A DNA stretch of 64,000 nt from Manihot esculenta (Eukaryota > Streptophyta > Magnoliopsida > Malpighiales > Euphorbiaceae): the NCBI RefSeq assembly GCF_001659605.2, contig NC_035176.2, forward strand, positions 32,172,716 to 32,236,715, written 5' to 3'. The notes below the pieces were generated by a model. The model was given only the letters and a program-made list of their open reading frames with translations, made no database searches and was not told where the DNA came from. The position numbers and the translations under genes are program-made. Below, in pieces: positions 1 to 10,151 of this stretch; within the stretch, counting starts at the first letter, position 1; the number at the start of each line of letters is the position of its first letter.

Positions 1-483
1 AGATCCCATGGTGTGTATAGGGATAGAGTTTAAAACATGCTTGATTAAAATTAATTGACCCCCAGGAGAAAGAAATTTTTTTGTCCACCCCATCAATTTA
101 GCATCAACTTTTTGAAGCAGCTCCTTGCAATAAATTGCCCGATTTATCCCTTGGTAAATAGGAGCCCCAAGGTAGATAAAAGGTAACGATTTTCTCTTGA
201 TACCCAACAATTGTTCAAATTTTGAAACAGTGGCTGGAGTCGCCTTTTTGGTACAATAAAAGGAACACTTTTCAAAATTAATTAATTGGCCCGAAGCTGT
301 CTGATAATCAAGCAAAAAGTTCCTGAAATTACGAATGCTTTTGACATCTCCATTTATAAAGATAAGAAGATCATCAGCAAAAGATAGCTGAGACACAATT
401 GGACAATTCCTGCCAAGCTTATAAGGCAATATTTTCCCTTGATGAATAAGTTGTTTAAGACCTCTAGTAAAGCATTCTGAGGC
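1..483 (-). mobile_element. LINE (non-LTR) reverse transcriptase fragment
   Basis: Read on the minus strand, this stretch encodes the middle and C-terminal part of a plant L1-type reverse transcriptase. I see the catalytic box SFADDLLIF, the downstream block FIYLGAPIYQG, and the thumb-like segment ending in GGQLILIKHVLNSIPIHTMG. The frame looks open throughout. The element runs off the left edge of the window, so its 3' end and poly(A) tail are not visible. On the right it stops abruptly in AT-rich DNA near 483 with no recognisable 5' end. It is probably a truncated or rearranged copy, but an intact ORF extending leftwards cannot be excluded. Confidence 0.85.
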
Positions 484-1676
484 CTATTTTATTACATTAT
501 TAACATGTAAATCAAATTTAAAATTAATTAATATTTTTATATAAAAATATTTTTAAAAAAGTTTATATTAGGGACATGATTTAATTTTAGTAAAATAGTT
601 ACAGTGAAAAATGGGTTTATATTTTCCAGCGGAACAAAATTTATACACTTCCAAATGTTAAAGCATGAAATCTCAAAATTATTTATAATTTTTCACTTTA
701 TATTCATTGATAAATTAATAAATATCTATATAAATGAAAAATAAGTTATAAGAATAATATTAATTAAAAAACTATTAACTACTTTCAATGTAATAAATTT
801 CAGTATCTCAAACACTATAAAAATTAATAATATTGATTTTCTTTTATATTTATAAAGTTATGAAATTTCATCCTTTTTGTCATTTGCTATTGAATATAAT
901 TTTCAATTAAAAATGAGACGGTCTTCCTTTCGTCTAAAAAATCAAATTTATCTAATTTTTATATTAAATTTTAAAAATATATAATAAATATAGTTAAAAA
1001 CAATAAATTTTATATTATATTCCCTTACTCATATTGTTTCTATTATTAATTTTTCGTTATTAATTTATTACTAAAAATGACAAAATTTGCCCCAAAGGTT
1101 TGCAAATTTTTTTTTTATTAACGTGGTAATAAAAAGAAATTGTTCTATTTAGCATTATTAAATTGGAACTCTCGTAGTATGAAGAAATTTCAGTTTAAAA
1201 AGTTCAAGTAAATTGGAACAAAAGCAAAAGTCTTTCTTTTTTTTTCCCCTTAATAACACAAGAAAACCTTATATTGTCTTGATTATACAAATAAAAATGG
1301 GATTAGAAATTCAGAATTATGGAAATATTCTCCACAGATACCTTCCAACAAAGAAAGAAGAAGAAGATGATAAAAGTTCAATTGGGTTCAGCTTTTCTGC
1401 CTGGAGAACGTGAAAAAGAGTTACACTTTCATGCATACAGAATGTGGGCAAATGCGAGGTTTATTAAATGAAACCTGTCTCCAAGAAAGAGTGTTACTGC
1501 TCAGGCATGGCTTAACGGTGGCTATGAATGAAGGATGGTCAAATCACGTTGATGGGTATGTAATCTAGCTGGAACGGTGTTGTAAAGCTATCAGCTTGAT
1601 AATTAAACTATCTCAACTTCCAACCATTCTGAATCCCACTTTACCGGAGAAAAGCCTAGTCGTCGATAAGCTCCTC
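484..1676. other. AT-rich intergenic DNA upstream of the glycine-rich protein gene
   Basis: About 1.2 kb of strongly AT-rich sequence with oligo-A/T runs. I see no credible gene: the ORFs here are short and of low complexity. The last 200 bases probably include the promoter of the glycine-rich protein gene. Confidence 0.6.
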
Positions 1677-1684
1677 TATATATA
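1677..1684 (+). promoter_or_regulatory. TATA box of the glycine-rich protein gene
   Basis: A TATATATA motif lies 61 bases before the ATG at 1738. This spacing suits a plant TATA box with a 5' UTR of roughly 30 bases. An ATG at about 1692 in the leader is in a different frame, so translation presumably uses 1738, where the signal peptide begins. Confidence 0.5.
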
Positions 1685-1737
1685 TTCACCCATGGAAGAC
1701 TCCCGTTCTGCGTTCACGATCAAGGTTTTTAGCGGTA

Positions 1738-2787
1738 ATGGAGTCCCTCAGATTTATTTGGTTGGCTGTGTTCGTTGCTTTGCTATTATGCTGTGAGTCT
1801 GTCGAGAGCAGAAAATTACTAGAGGAGAATAAGGGTGGGGAAGACAAGAAACCTCAGTGGTTTCTCGATGGTGTGGGGAACCCAGGGTTGGTTGGCGGTG
1901 GTTTTGGAGGTTTTGCTGGTGGAAAAGGGTTGAGCTCTGGTCATTCTTTTGGTTTTGGGAAGGGAGAGGGTTTCAGTTTGGGTACTGGAAGCCCTGACAT
2001 TGGTATTGCTAAGCCTGATTGTGTTGGAAAAGGTGGAGGAGGTGCTGGTGGCGGTGGTGGGGGTGGTGGAATTGGTGGAGGGATTGGAGGTGGTGGCAAG
2101 CACCATGAGAAGAAGAAAAGGCATAATCATGGCGGTGGAGGATTTGGAGGCGGTGGTGGTATTGGTGGAGGAGGAGGCATTGGCAAAGGAGGTGGCGGTG
2201 GATTTGGAGGTGGTGCTGGTGGAGGGAGTGGAGGAGGTGTTGGTGGTGGTGCTGGAGGAGGAATAGGTGGTGGTGGCGGCTTCGGGGGAGGTATTGGGAA
2301 AGGAGTTGGAGGTGGAGTAGGTGGCGGTGCAGGTGGAGGATTTGGAGGAGGTATTGGCAAGGGAGCTGGTGGAGGAATGGGCGGTGGAGCCGGTGGAGGT
2401 GGTGGCTTTGGGGGAGGTATTGGAAAAGGAGATGGCGGAGGATTTGGAGGCGGTGCAGGCGGAGGATTTGGAGGCGGCATTGGCAAGGGAGCCGGTGGAG
2501 GTGTGGGCGGTGGAGTTGGCAAGGGAGCTGGTGGAGGAATGGGCGGTGGAGCCGGTGGAGGTGGTGGCTTTGGGGGAGGTATTGGAAAAGGAGTTGGCGG
2601 AGGATTTGGAGGCGGTGCAGGCGGAGGATTTGGAGGCGGCATTGGCAAGGGAGCCGGTGGAGGTGTGGGCGGTGGAGGTGGTGGCGGATTCGGAGGCGGA
2701 GGAGGTATTGGTGGTGGAGGTGGGGGAGGAGGCTTTGGCGGAGGAGGTGGTGGTATTGGTGGGGGAGGCGTTGAGGGTGGGCAGTAG
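1738..2787 (+). CDS. Secreted glycine-rich protein, probably cell-wall type
   Basis: A single-exon protein of 349 residues. Residues 1-24 form a classical signal peptide: a hydrophobic core (FIWLAVFVALLLCC) followed by a likely cleavage near ESVES/RKLL. A short mixed region (about 25-95) precedes a glycine-rich domain of GGGFGGG, GGGIGKG and GGGAGGG motifs that continues to the C-terminus. A charged His/Lys cluster (KHHEKKKRHNH) interrupts the Gly-rich domain near residue 125. The protein has no RNA-binding domain, so it belongs with structural wall or apoplastic GRPs rather than RNA-binding GRPs. Family members are typically induced by development or stress; nothing here shows how this one is controlled. 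The C-terminal half contains a recent in-frame tandem duplication, annotated separately. The proline-rich ORF on the opposite strand is a shadow of the GGN repeats. Confidence 0.85.
   Translation: MESLRFIWLAVFVALLLCCESVESRKLLEENKGGEDKKPQWFLDGVGNPGLVGGGFGGFAGGKGLSSGHSFGFGKGEGFSLGTGSPDIGIAKPDCVGKGGGGAGGGGGGGGIGGGIGGGGKHHEKKKRHNHGGGGFGGGGGIGGGGGIGKGGGGGFGGGAGGGSGGGVGGGAGGGIGGGGGFGGGIGKGVGGGVGGGAGGGFGGGIGKGAGGGMGGGAGGGGGFGGGIGKGDGGGFGGGAGGGFGGGIGKGAGGGVGGGVGKGAGGGMGGGAGGGGGFGGGIGKGVGGGFGGGAGGGFGGGIGKGAGGGVGGGGGGGFGGGGGIGGGGGGGGFGGGGGGIGGGGVEGGQ
2356..2679 (+). repeat. Near-perfect 162-bp tandem duplication within the glycine-rich gene
   Basis: Two adjacent units (2356-2517 and 2518-about 2679) are almost identical. 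Each is 162 bp, exactly 54 codons, so the frame is kept. The main coding difference I see is GKGDGGG in unit 1 against GKGVGGG in unit 2. The copies are far more alike than synonymous GGN drift would allow over long times, which suggests recent unequal crossing-over or slippage. Confidence 0.8.
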
Positions 2788-3498
2788 AGATGGATTTGGT
2801 GGCAGAATCCATGGACAGGAAAGTAGGAATCTGCTATTGCCGACTGCTTGCAACTTTATGTTCCTTTATCACCTTCATAAAGACTGTATCTATCTGAATA
2901 ATCTCTTTCATTTATTAATTTTCCTAATGTTGCTCCTAGTTATCAACTTCATGTTCACTATTTTTAAACTAGTTTATGAAGTAATATGAGCATGAGCAGA
3001 TGATTGTGAAATATTTTAATTACTAATATCATCTTCTGAAATTATTTCAATTTCATACTTTTTGAGTCGTAGTTCATTTGAATCCAATCGAAAAAAAGAA
3101 TGTATACATGATGGATTGTGGATAAACTCCTACAAATTCCTAAAGGTAAACCAGTGTTAAAATTAAATTTCTAGATCTACTGATCATGTCTCGTTAATCA
3201 CAGAGCGTTCTCGTTGGTTTTCATTGAAATTAGGACTCTACCACCGAATACACACGAAAATAACAAGGGCATGAAAAATATGCTATATGCCATTTGACAG
3301 CCACATCTGTGAAGACAAATATAGAACTTCGAATTCACCTAAACGAGTTCACAAGTGCGAAAACTCTTCCAAGTTTAAAACGGCCTTCAAACTCCCTGTT
3401 ATCAGAAAATTTTAAGTTTCTTCCGTGAAGAAATCACCAGCTCAATACCTGTGACTCAACTTGGATGTATGGGCTTGGGAAGATCAGGGATATAAAAG

Positions 3499-4017
3499 AT
3501 GAGAGATATGGATTCAAAGCTAGATGAACTTAGCAACAGCTACAGAGAAATGAGCTCCATCAACGAGAAGCAAGAGAAAAGAGTTCGACATCTGGAAACA
3601 AAGTTGATGTGGATAGTCACCTCGTACATCGTCTCCCAGGGCATCGTTTTCTTGTCTATTTCTCGTCCCTCCAGCATCTCCTGCAACAATTGGTGGTACC
3701 CATTTTGCCTTGCTTTCTCTGTGGGTTCCATTTTTGGGATGACATTCACCAGTAGCATCTCCAAGTGGGCACGAACACAGTATCAATACGAGTTGAATTT
3801 ATTGGACCTGGAAATGATAAATTATGAGATGTACTTGCTTAAACATGGCCAACCAAAGGTGAATGCTCTTTCCAACTTGGAACAACAACAGCGGGTTTTG
3901 ACGCCCGACAAGGTTAAGGTTTACCAGAGGTATGCTTTTATGTACCTGACAACTTTTTCTTTGATTGTGTTCACCTTCGTCATCTTGCGTTCCTCGTCGA
4001 CTCTCCCCTGCAATTGA
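3499..4017 (+). CDS. Uncharacterised three-helix membrane protein with N-terminal coiled coil
   Basis: Single-exon ORF of 172 residues that I do not recognise as a named family. Residues 5-36 are charged and heptad-like (SYREMSSINEKQEKRVRHLE), consistent with a short coiled coil. Three hydrophobic segments follow, at about 37-55, 66-88 and 144-163, so it is probably an integral membrane protein. A soluble loop (about 92-140) carries the motif QYQYELNLLDLEM. No signal peptide is evident. The start at 3499 gives MRDMDSK; a second in-frame ATG three codons later would also serve. Reality as a gene is supported by the clean hydropathy pattern and by diverged partial copies of the loop region at 4.8 and 5.07 kb. 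A function cannot be assigned. Confidence 0.55.
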   Translation: MRDMDSKLDELSNSYREMSSINEKQEKRVRHLETKLMWIVTSYIVSQGIVFLSISRPSSISCNNWWYPFCLAFSVGSIFGMTFTSSISKWARTQYQYELNLLDLEMINYEMYLLKHGQPKVNALSNLEQQQRVLTPDKVKVYQRYAFMYLTTFSLIVFTFVILRSSSTLPCN

Positions 4018-4699
4018 TGTCGATGGAGCTGTGGACGGCTGAGTTCTTTCTTCCATATCTGACCTCCCTCCACGACTCTCCTAGTACTTGTGTGAATAAG
4101 CAGATCTTAGATCTTATGTATCATGCGCTCATGTGTATCAAAAATAATACAAAGTCTACGTTTTATTGGATTAAAAATGCTGTTACATGTGCTTGAGGCT
4201 TTCTACAGGAAGGGACCACAATAACCATAACCTGTTGTTCGAATCACAGAACTAACGAAATAGAAGTGAAAAATACCAATTTCAAAATTTTTTTTTTTAA
4301 AAAAAGAGTGATTACTCCTGAAATGAATGAGAAAGAGACTTTATAAAGTGTATGCTACATCTTCAACCAAATAATCCATCAATCTGGTCGAAACATCACA
4401 GTCTGAGAGACGGCTCCTGAAACTGCTGTACGTTTGGTTGTTTGATTTTTATCATGCAAGTATCCTACTAGTAATTTCCATTGAAATGAGAAGCCCAGAA
4501 GGGAAAAAGAAAATCGTGGACCTGGTCTACTGCAATTGTTGGGTAGTTGCTAGGAAATAGTCTCATGCCCATCACCTTTGGCATTTTTTGCAGCAAGAAA
4601 GCTTCAAGGAAGTTGCACCAACATAGCCAAATGCTTTTCTGCGTAAAATCTTATTGCAACTGCCTGGAAATTGCATTCGTGCTGTGTATATAAACCCTC

Positions 4700-4870
4700 T
4701 CTTTGCTTGGATATTTAGAGGAGGAGAAGTTCAAGAACCACTCCAGAACCTTCAACTTTTGTTTATTTCCCATCAGACGTATAATTTCCGCATCCAATAA
4801 ATTCAACTCGTATTGATATTTAGTAGAGTCTGTCTGCCCTTTTTTGAAAATGGTACACTGAAGGTTGTGA
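4700..4870 (-). pseudogene. Inverted fragment of the 172-residue membrane-protein gene
   Basis: On the minus strand this segment encodes TKYQYELNLLDAEIIRLMG, matching the loop QYQYELNLLDLEMI of the gene at 3499-4017. A core of 26 bases (4795-4820) is the exact reverse complement of 3781-3806. Flanking sequence is diverged and I see neither the N-terminal coiled coil nor the membrane segments intact. It is therefore a broken, inverted partial duplicate. The boundaries are approximate. Confidence 0.6.
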
Positions 4871-5057
4871 GGAAAATTTTTGCTTTCTGTTTGAAGGTGG
4901 AAGAAAGAAATTATATACAAAACAAGAAGCCATATTATGTTTATTTCAAGATCACTCCTTTCTCTTTGCTTTTTGCTTGACGCAAGTTGTTAAGTTCTTT
5001 TGATTTCTTTCAGGTTCTTCTAGTTAGAAATATTTTCACAAATCCCTAAATGGAGAC

Positions 5058-5098
5058 TTGTTCAATATCAGTACGGGCTGAATTTATTAGATGTGAAT
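5058..5098 (+). pseudogene. Second, direct fragment of the same membrane-protein gene
   Basis: The stretch reads VQYQYGLNLLDVN on the plus strand, again the loop motif of the 3499-4017 gene. Only about 40 bases are recognisable, so this is a short relic. Together with the inverted fragment at 4.8 kb it shows repeated local duplication of this gene. Confidence 0.5.
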
Positions 5099-5689
5099 TA
5101 TACTCTACAAAGCCAAATCACAACTGCAATGGATGATTCTACTGTCCATGATTAACAACAGCTAGCACATGACGATCTTCTTATTATTCCACTTTTTCCT
5201 TCAACTTCATAAGGTGGGACAAGTACTCTTAATTTGAATATTTGCTTGGCTTACACGTATTTTTAATTAGTTTTCTTTTTGTTTATTATTTGCCTGAGTT
5301 TTGTTCTGAAAAAAAAAGACCAAAATGTCAATGATAATTTTCATTAATCAAATCTAACATTAGAGATGTCAAAGAAAATGATATTAAGGATACCAAGAGC
5401 AAATACACTATAGTGCTTCTGTTCCGGCTTTCTCTGCAATTATGCTTTCCAGTTCCAACTACTGTAGTTTCTATTAATTTCAGAGATTTTTTTTTTGAAG
5501 ATTTGACATTCTTTTCTATAAATAAAGTTAAGGATTCAATTCCCATATAAGTAATAAATATTTACTCGGAGTGCTCTGTACTTTTTTTTAATTTGGCATA
5601 TGAACTTTTTTTTTGGTATTTTCATATTTAAAAGTTTTGGTTTTAATGTGTGAACCAATTAAACTGTTATTGAATTATTCAAAATTCGA

Positions 5690-5925
5690 TTCGATAAAAG
5701 TTTGATTGGGTTTGGCTCATTTTCTAAACGAGCTGAACTCGAATTCACTTTTTAAATTTATTTAATAAACGAATCGAGTTTAAATTTAGCAGTATGCGAC
5801 TCGTTCAGACTCGTGAGATCGATTCATTTTTAAGTTTATGAACAAACTCGCGAGTTGACTCGTAAGCAGACTCGCGAACAAACTCGCAAATAAACTCGTG
5901 AATAGACTGTTGAGTCAACACCAAT
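5690..5925. repeat. Degenerate CTCGCGA/AACTCG short repeats
   Basis: Repeated words of the type aactcgcgaa, gactcgtaag and aactcgcaaa recur in variants every 13-15 bases from about 5815 to 5910, preceded by related gagctcgaattc-like sequence. It resembles a dispersed repeat family with a minisatellite core. No ORF is present. Confidence 0.5.
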
Positions 5926-5930
5926 CCTAT

Positions 5931-6650
5931 ATTGAAAGTTGAAGGAATATGACAAATTGTGATTTGTCTATAAAAAAAGTCTTTTTATATTTTTTTTATT
6001 AATTTTAAATTTGAGAAATTTTAATTAAATAAAAATTTTTAATTTAAAAATTTTTTAATTACCTTATAATTTAAATTTTATTTTTAATTTAAATTTATTT
6101 ATAATTTAAATGAATTTAAATTATTAGAGCTTATTTATAATATAATCGAATTTAAAAGAGTTGAAATTAGAATTTTTTGAATAAAGTTTGAGTTGGCTCC
6201 TGATAAATGAATTTATTATAAATTTTATTTGAAGCGAACTCAAATTTAATATTTATAATATAAATATTGAATTTTATTTTTGAATTTTATATCGAAAGTT
6301 GAAGGAATATGAAAAATTGTGATTTGTTTTTTTTTTAAAAATTCTTCTATAATTTTTTTTATTAGTTTTAAATTTAAGAGATTTTAATTAAATAAAAAAT
6401 TTAATTTAAAAATTTTTTATTATTTTATAATTTAAATTTTATTTATAATTTAAATAAATTTAAATTATATTAAATTTATTTATAATATAATCGAATTTAA
6501 ATAAAATTAAAATTAAATTTATTGAATAGAATTTGAGGGATTACTGAACTGCTTGAATCGAATTTAAATTTAATATTTATTTTATAAATTAAATTTAAAT
6601 TTAGGGACGAAGTTACAATCGTAACGAATTTAAATTTAAACTCTTGAACT
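5931..6650. repeat. Two tandem copies of a 360-bp AT-rich unit
   Basis: The sequence attgaaagttgaaggaata begins at 5931 and recurs as atcgaaagttgaaggaata at 6291, an offset of 360 bases. The following AT-rich text (oligo-T, then aattttaaatttgag, then ataatataatcgaattta) matches in the same order in both copies. The second copy is diverged towards its end near 6600-6650. This is noncoding tandem duplication. Confidence 0.7.
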
Positions 6651-7063
6651 TATTAAAACTCGCTCGTAATTCCGTCATATTATATAATTATAATAAAATT
6701 TATATTTTTATAATAATAATAATAATTTGATAATAAAGAAGGACAATTTTCTAGAAAGTTTACGTCCATGTTAATTAAAAAGTCCAAGCCCAATGGGTCG
6801 CTTGGGTCATCTCGCAAGTTGTACTAGTTTGTATTTTGCCATCTTCCAAATTGTACTACGTGTACTATATACTCCAAACTCAGATGGAACCAATTTGGTA
6901 CTCCCAAACTAATACTACCACATCAAAGCAGAAATGAAAAATCCCATTTCAAGATTCCAAAAACGACATCAACCATGAATTTCAAGAGATGGGTAACAAT
7001 AACTGATGCTTTTTCTTTTATTTTTATTGATTATCGACATGATTTGCAAGCAACTCTATGTTT

Positions 7064-7592
7064 TTACATAGTAAAGCAATTCTTGCTGCTTCTGATTATC
7101 ACTTTAATTGCCGGAGCCGGAGCTGGAACAATCTTTGAATAATCAATCGCCTCCCATCTCCGTCGAGCTGATGGCCTTGGTAGGTTCTCAGGCACAATGG
7201 TCTCTAGTGCATTAAGACGCCATGGAGGACACATTCTTTTGTCACTCCATCTGTATCTCTTGGTTTTCTCCTTAGATTCCCCAAGTGAAAATTGCAAATC
7301 TTCGGCCGCCGCAAGATTTTCATGGCTGGCCAAATCCATCTCAAGCCCAATTATGATGCATGCCATGCCCAGTAAACATTGGCTTCTCCACTTGTCGTTC
7401 TTCAACCTTTTAAACGTTACAATTAATAAAATTATATTAATACTATGAAAACAGAGTTGGGTCAAGGGATGATCTTGAGACTTACCATGAACCTTGAGAA
7501 TTCTTTGAATTGGAAGAAGCCTGAAGGGTTGAAGGACGAGAGGTTGGAATTGGAGGGGGGAGACTGAGGCAGCAACTGCTTGTAATAGCCAT
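7064..7592 (-). CDS. CV: CHLOROPLAST VESICULATION-like small plastid protein
   Basis: Two exons: 7486-7592 and 7064-7406, joined in phase through a GTAAG..AG intron to give 149 residues. The start is the ATG at 7592 (MAITSSCCLSLPPP); a longer overlapping frame is not used by this join. The N-terminus is rich in Ser, Pro and Thr, suiting a plastid transit peptide. A hydrophobic stretch near residues 50-60 (CLLGMACIIIGLEM) may be a membrane or targeting segment. The conserved C-terminal block contains RWSDKRMCPPWRLNALETIV, then PENLPRPSARRRWE, and ends SKNCFTM. This matches my memory of the CV family, which is linked to stress-induced vesiculation and turnover of chloroplast proteins. In Arabidopsis CV lies near a V-ATPase c'' gene, and such a gene lies at 20 kb here, which supports the call. 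The name rests on memory of the family. Confidence 0.6.
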
Positions 7593-8234
7593 GATATGTT
7601 GCTGTAAGCTTTCGTTGAAGGGCGTGTCCTCTCCCTATTTCAAGGTTCAAAGTATAAGATATAGGAAGGCAAAAGGGTGAGTCAGAGACTCGAAGAGGCT
7701 TTCGAATTTGTTGTCCAGATAAAGTGTAAACATAATACGTTATAGAGAATATACAAGCCAGGAGCTAGGCACACTGCACGCTAATGAATAAGTATATTAA
7801 AATTTTACATATTTAAAAATTTAAATTCATTTAATTTTTTACTAATATATAAGAAATTAAGATAAATAATTTAAAATTCATCTAAATTCGTAGCTTTATA
7901 GATTAATTGCAATCTAACCAGAAGACAGTGTTTTTTTTTTTTTTTCTGAAAAAATACTAGCTGATTTTTTTTTCATATATAAGCATTGTTTTTTTCCGAA
8001 GCATAAATTTCATTATTTCAGGGGTTGGTCGGTTGAGGCCTGAGGGAGGCTGACAAGTGCGGGTGCGTTGGAATTTTACTATTGAGGCGAGATTTCTTCC
8101 ACTAATTTTGAAGTTGGAGACGCGTGTAGGAAAAGGCTTCCTGTGGCGTAGCCTTACACACCCGGCCAAGGCAATCGCATTCGCCTTGACCCTTTCTTTG
8201 AATTTCTGGAAGCAGATGGTGTCGATGGAAAAAA

Positions 8235-8640
8235 TAATATTATTAGGAGGTAAATTGAGAAAATTGATTGAATTAAATTACTTTAAAATTTTAATTTAAT
8301 TTTTTATTTATTTTAATTTAATTTGATTTTTAATTTTAAAAATTTTAATTATTTTGATTCGATTCAGTTTTAATAAAAAAATAATATATTATTTTTAATA
8401 ATATAAATAAATTAGATTATATTAAAATTAAAATATTTTAATTAAATTTTAAAATATTAAAAATAAAGTGTAAAAAATAAAAAATTTATTAAAAATTTAA
8501 ATTAATCAAATCGAATCAAACCAATTCGATTTAATTTTTAATTAAAATTAATTTAATTTAATTTTTATAAATAATAAATTTTAATTTTCCACTTATGTAT
8601 TCAATTTAATTTTAAATTGAAACCGCTGATTCCTAAATCT
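8235..8640. repeat. AT-rich dispersed repeat, MITE-like, copy 1
   Basis: This ~400-bp segment has the same ordered blocks as 48208-48632: aattttaattattttgattc, then aatatattattttt, then the series attaaattttaaaatattaa and aaatcgaatcaaaccaattc, ending in a tttaattttaaattgaa-like sequence. The two ends carry roughly complementary sequence, as in a palindromic MITE. No coding capacity is present. Boundaries and target duplications are not clear. Confidence 0.55.
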
Positions 8641-8728
8641 AGATACTATCGTAACATATTTTTATTTTATTGAAATCCAAGCTAATTCTATGTTTTCATA
8701 TAAATGTATCGTCATGGTACAACGAATA

Positions 8729-8800
8729 GCGTCTGTAGTCCAACGGTTAGGATAATTGCCTTCCAAGCAATGGACCCGGGTTCGACTCCCGGCAGACGCA
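8729..8800 (+). tRNA. tRNA-Gly (anticodon TCC)
   Basis: The 72-base sequence folds as a complete cloverleaf. The acceptor arm is GCGTCTG paired with CAGACGC plus discriminator A. The anticodon stem ATTGC/GCAAT encloses the loop CTTCCAA with anticodon TCC, which reads GGA and GGG glycine codons. The T arm has CCGGG TTCGACT CCCGG, and the A and B box promoter elements are intact. There is no intron. A run of five T follows at about 8809-8813, a typical RNA polymerase III terminator. The CCA end is not encoded, as expected for a nuclear plant tRNA. Confidence 0.95.
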
Positions 8801-9278
8801 TTTGCTAATTTTTCGCATCTCCGTGTTTTCAATTTTGTTTTTTCCTTTAATACAATTGAAAAGCCCTCTTAATGAGCAACTAAGTATTTTCCTCATCAAA
8901 ATTGCAATTGGATCAACATCATTAGTCATTACTATCCTAAATAAACAAAGATAAAAGATTTCAACATCACTGCCAGTCTACTTCATTTCTACTTTCATTT
9001 GTCGCTCAAATCACATGCAACCAATTTAAGCCATACTCCACAATTATATGTAAAACTTCGAGGTTACCCAGGAATCTATCCCAGGAAGTTCCGCTCATTT
9101 TGTTCCAAAGAACATCGACTTCATCACCAATACAGAATCTTGATTCATATATTCCATACTAGGAATATTTCAATTTATGGGCTTAATTTCCAAAGCTCTT
9201 GTCCACAATCTGTTCTTTCTTATCCAATTAACTATAAAACAACGTTGATCTATCAAATAATAACATGTAATTTACACC

Positions 9279-9662
9279 ATGCGACGCTTAACCACCATCA
9301 AGAACAAGTCCAGTGCAGACGTGGAGCTGAGGGTTTTTGCACCACCTGCACGACCAGACCACTTTCGTCGGATTGTAAGAATCAAACCAGGAGGAAAGGT
9401 GAATGTTTCCATCTGTGAAGATACTACGGGCTCTGGAAGGCTTGTGATAGTTATGGTTTACGTGGATGGAGTGTACAGTGGTGTGTCTTTGCTTCCTGCC
9501 TACTTGGCTGCTTGCTCGGAAGTCATTTGTGACAGAGGTGAGGATGGACTTGTGCATCTTCAAGGGATCAAACCCACATTATTTAGCACTTGCAAGCCCA
9601 TGTTTCTGTATCATCTCTTCCTTGGGATGAACTGTTGTGGTGGCCTTCAGCAGTTAATTTAA
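9279..9662 (+). CDS. Unrecognised small conserved protein, paralogue A
   Basis: Single-exon ORF of 127 residues. I do not recognise the family. It is a clear paralogue of the gene at 16642-17152: both contain VRVF/LRVF, then PP.RPDHFR, then IRIKPG.K, VYSGVSLLP/VYTGVSLLP, DRGEDGLVHLQGIK/DRSEVGLMHLRGIK, and a C-terminus CC....LI/II. The alternation of hydrophobic and polar residues suggests a small beta-rich domain; no signal peptide or membrane helix is evident. The C-terminal codons continue without an intron here, whereas paralogue B has a 106-base intron at the equivalent place. AATAAA-like sites near 9840 and 9875 lie downstream, before the copia element that starts at 9971. The conserved motifs between copies argue for a real gene; its function is unknown. 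Confidence 0.65.
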   Translation: MRRLTTIKNKSSADVELRVFAPPARPDHFRRIVRIKPGGKVNVSICEDTTGSGRLVIVMVYVDGVYSGVSLLPAYLAACSEVICDRGEDGLVHLQGIKPTLFSTCKPMFLYHLFLGMNCCGGLQQLI

Positions 9663-9965
9663 GTCTGGCTACTACGGTATTTCTTCTCATTTTTCTTGAC
9701 TGTGAATGCATATGTTAATCAGAGTATTAATGATATTATTCTAATTAAATAGTTTGGGTTTGGTATGCAAAAATGCCAACTAGATTGGAGCTGATATACT
9801 TGTCAATTTTTGTGCAGGGGATTGGCCAGCTCTATGCTCAAATAAAAGCTGATAAAACAGTTGTTCCTTCCCCAATAAAGTTCTGAAGCTCTAAATAAAC
9901 TACAACACATAATGGTCTGGCGATTCTTTTTCTTCTGCTTAAGAAACAAGAGCTCCATTGTGCTA

Positions 9966-9970
9966 CTACC
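9966..9970. repeat. Target-site duplication CTACC (left) of the copia element
   Basis: CTACC at 9966-9970 is repeated exactly at 14747-14751, directly flanking the two LTRs. A perfect 5-bp duplication fits LTR-retrotransposon integration and defines the element ends. Confidence 0.85.
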
Positions 9971-10151
9971 TATGAAGGCTAAAATAATTGTGTGAATTTT
10001 TAACTTGTTTATTGCTCTGTATTGTTTACATATTTATAGTGTTTACAATGGTAAGTGATGTATACATAGTAGGACACTTGTAGCTCACGAAATACAGCTG
10101 TAGAGATAATATTGTAAACAAACTCAATCTCTTTGACACGTATCCTTATCA
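9971..10151 (-). repeat. Copia 3' LTR (181 bp)
   Basis: Downstream LTR of the minus-oriented copia element. It carries a TATAAATA-like box and AATAAA, as does the other copy. I found no differences from 14566-14746. The adjoining polypurine tract lies at about 10152-10160. Confidence 0.92.

Noticed and set aside
2127..2648. Minus-strand proline-rich ORF of 173 codons
   Set aside because: It is the antisense of GGN glycine codons, which read as proline-rich text. The plus-strand frame has a signal peptide and a promoter; this one has neither.
8747..8929. Minus-strand ORF overlapping the tRNA
   Set aside because: Its end is the antisense of the tRNA-Gly T arm and anticodon region; it has no independent support.
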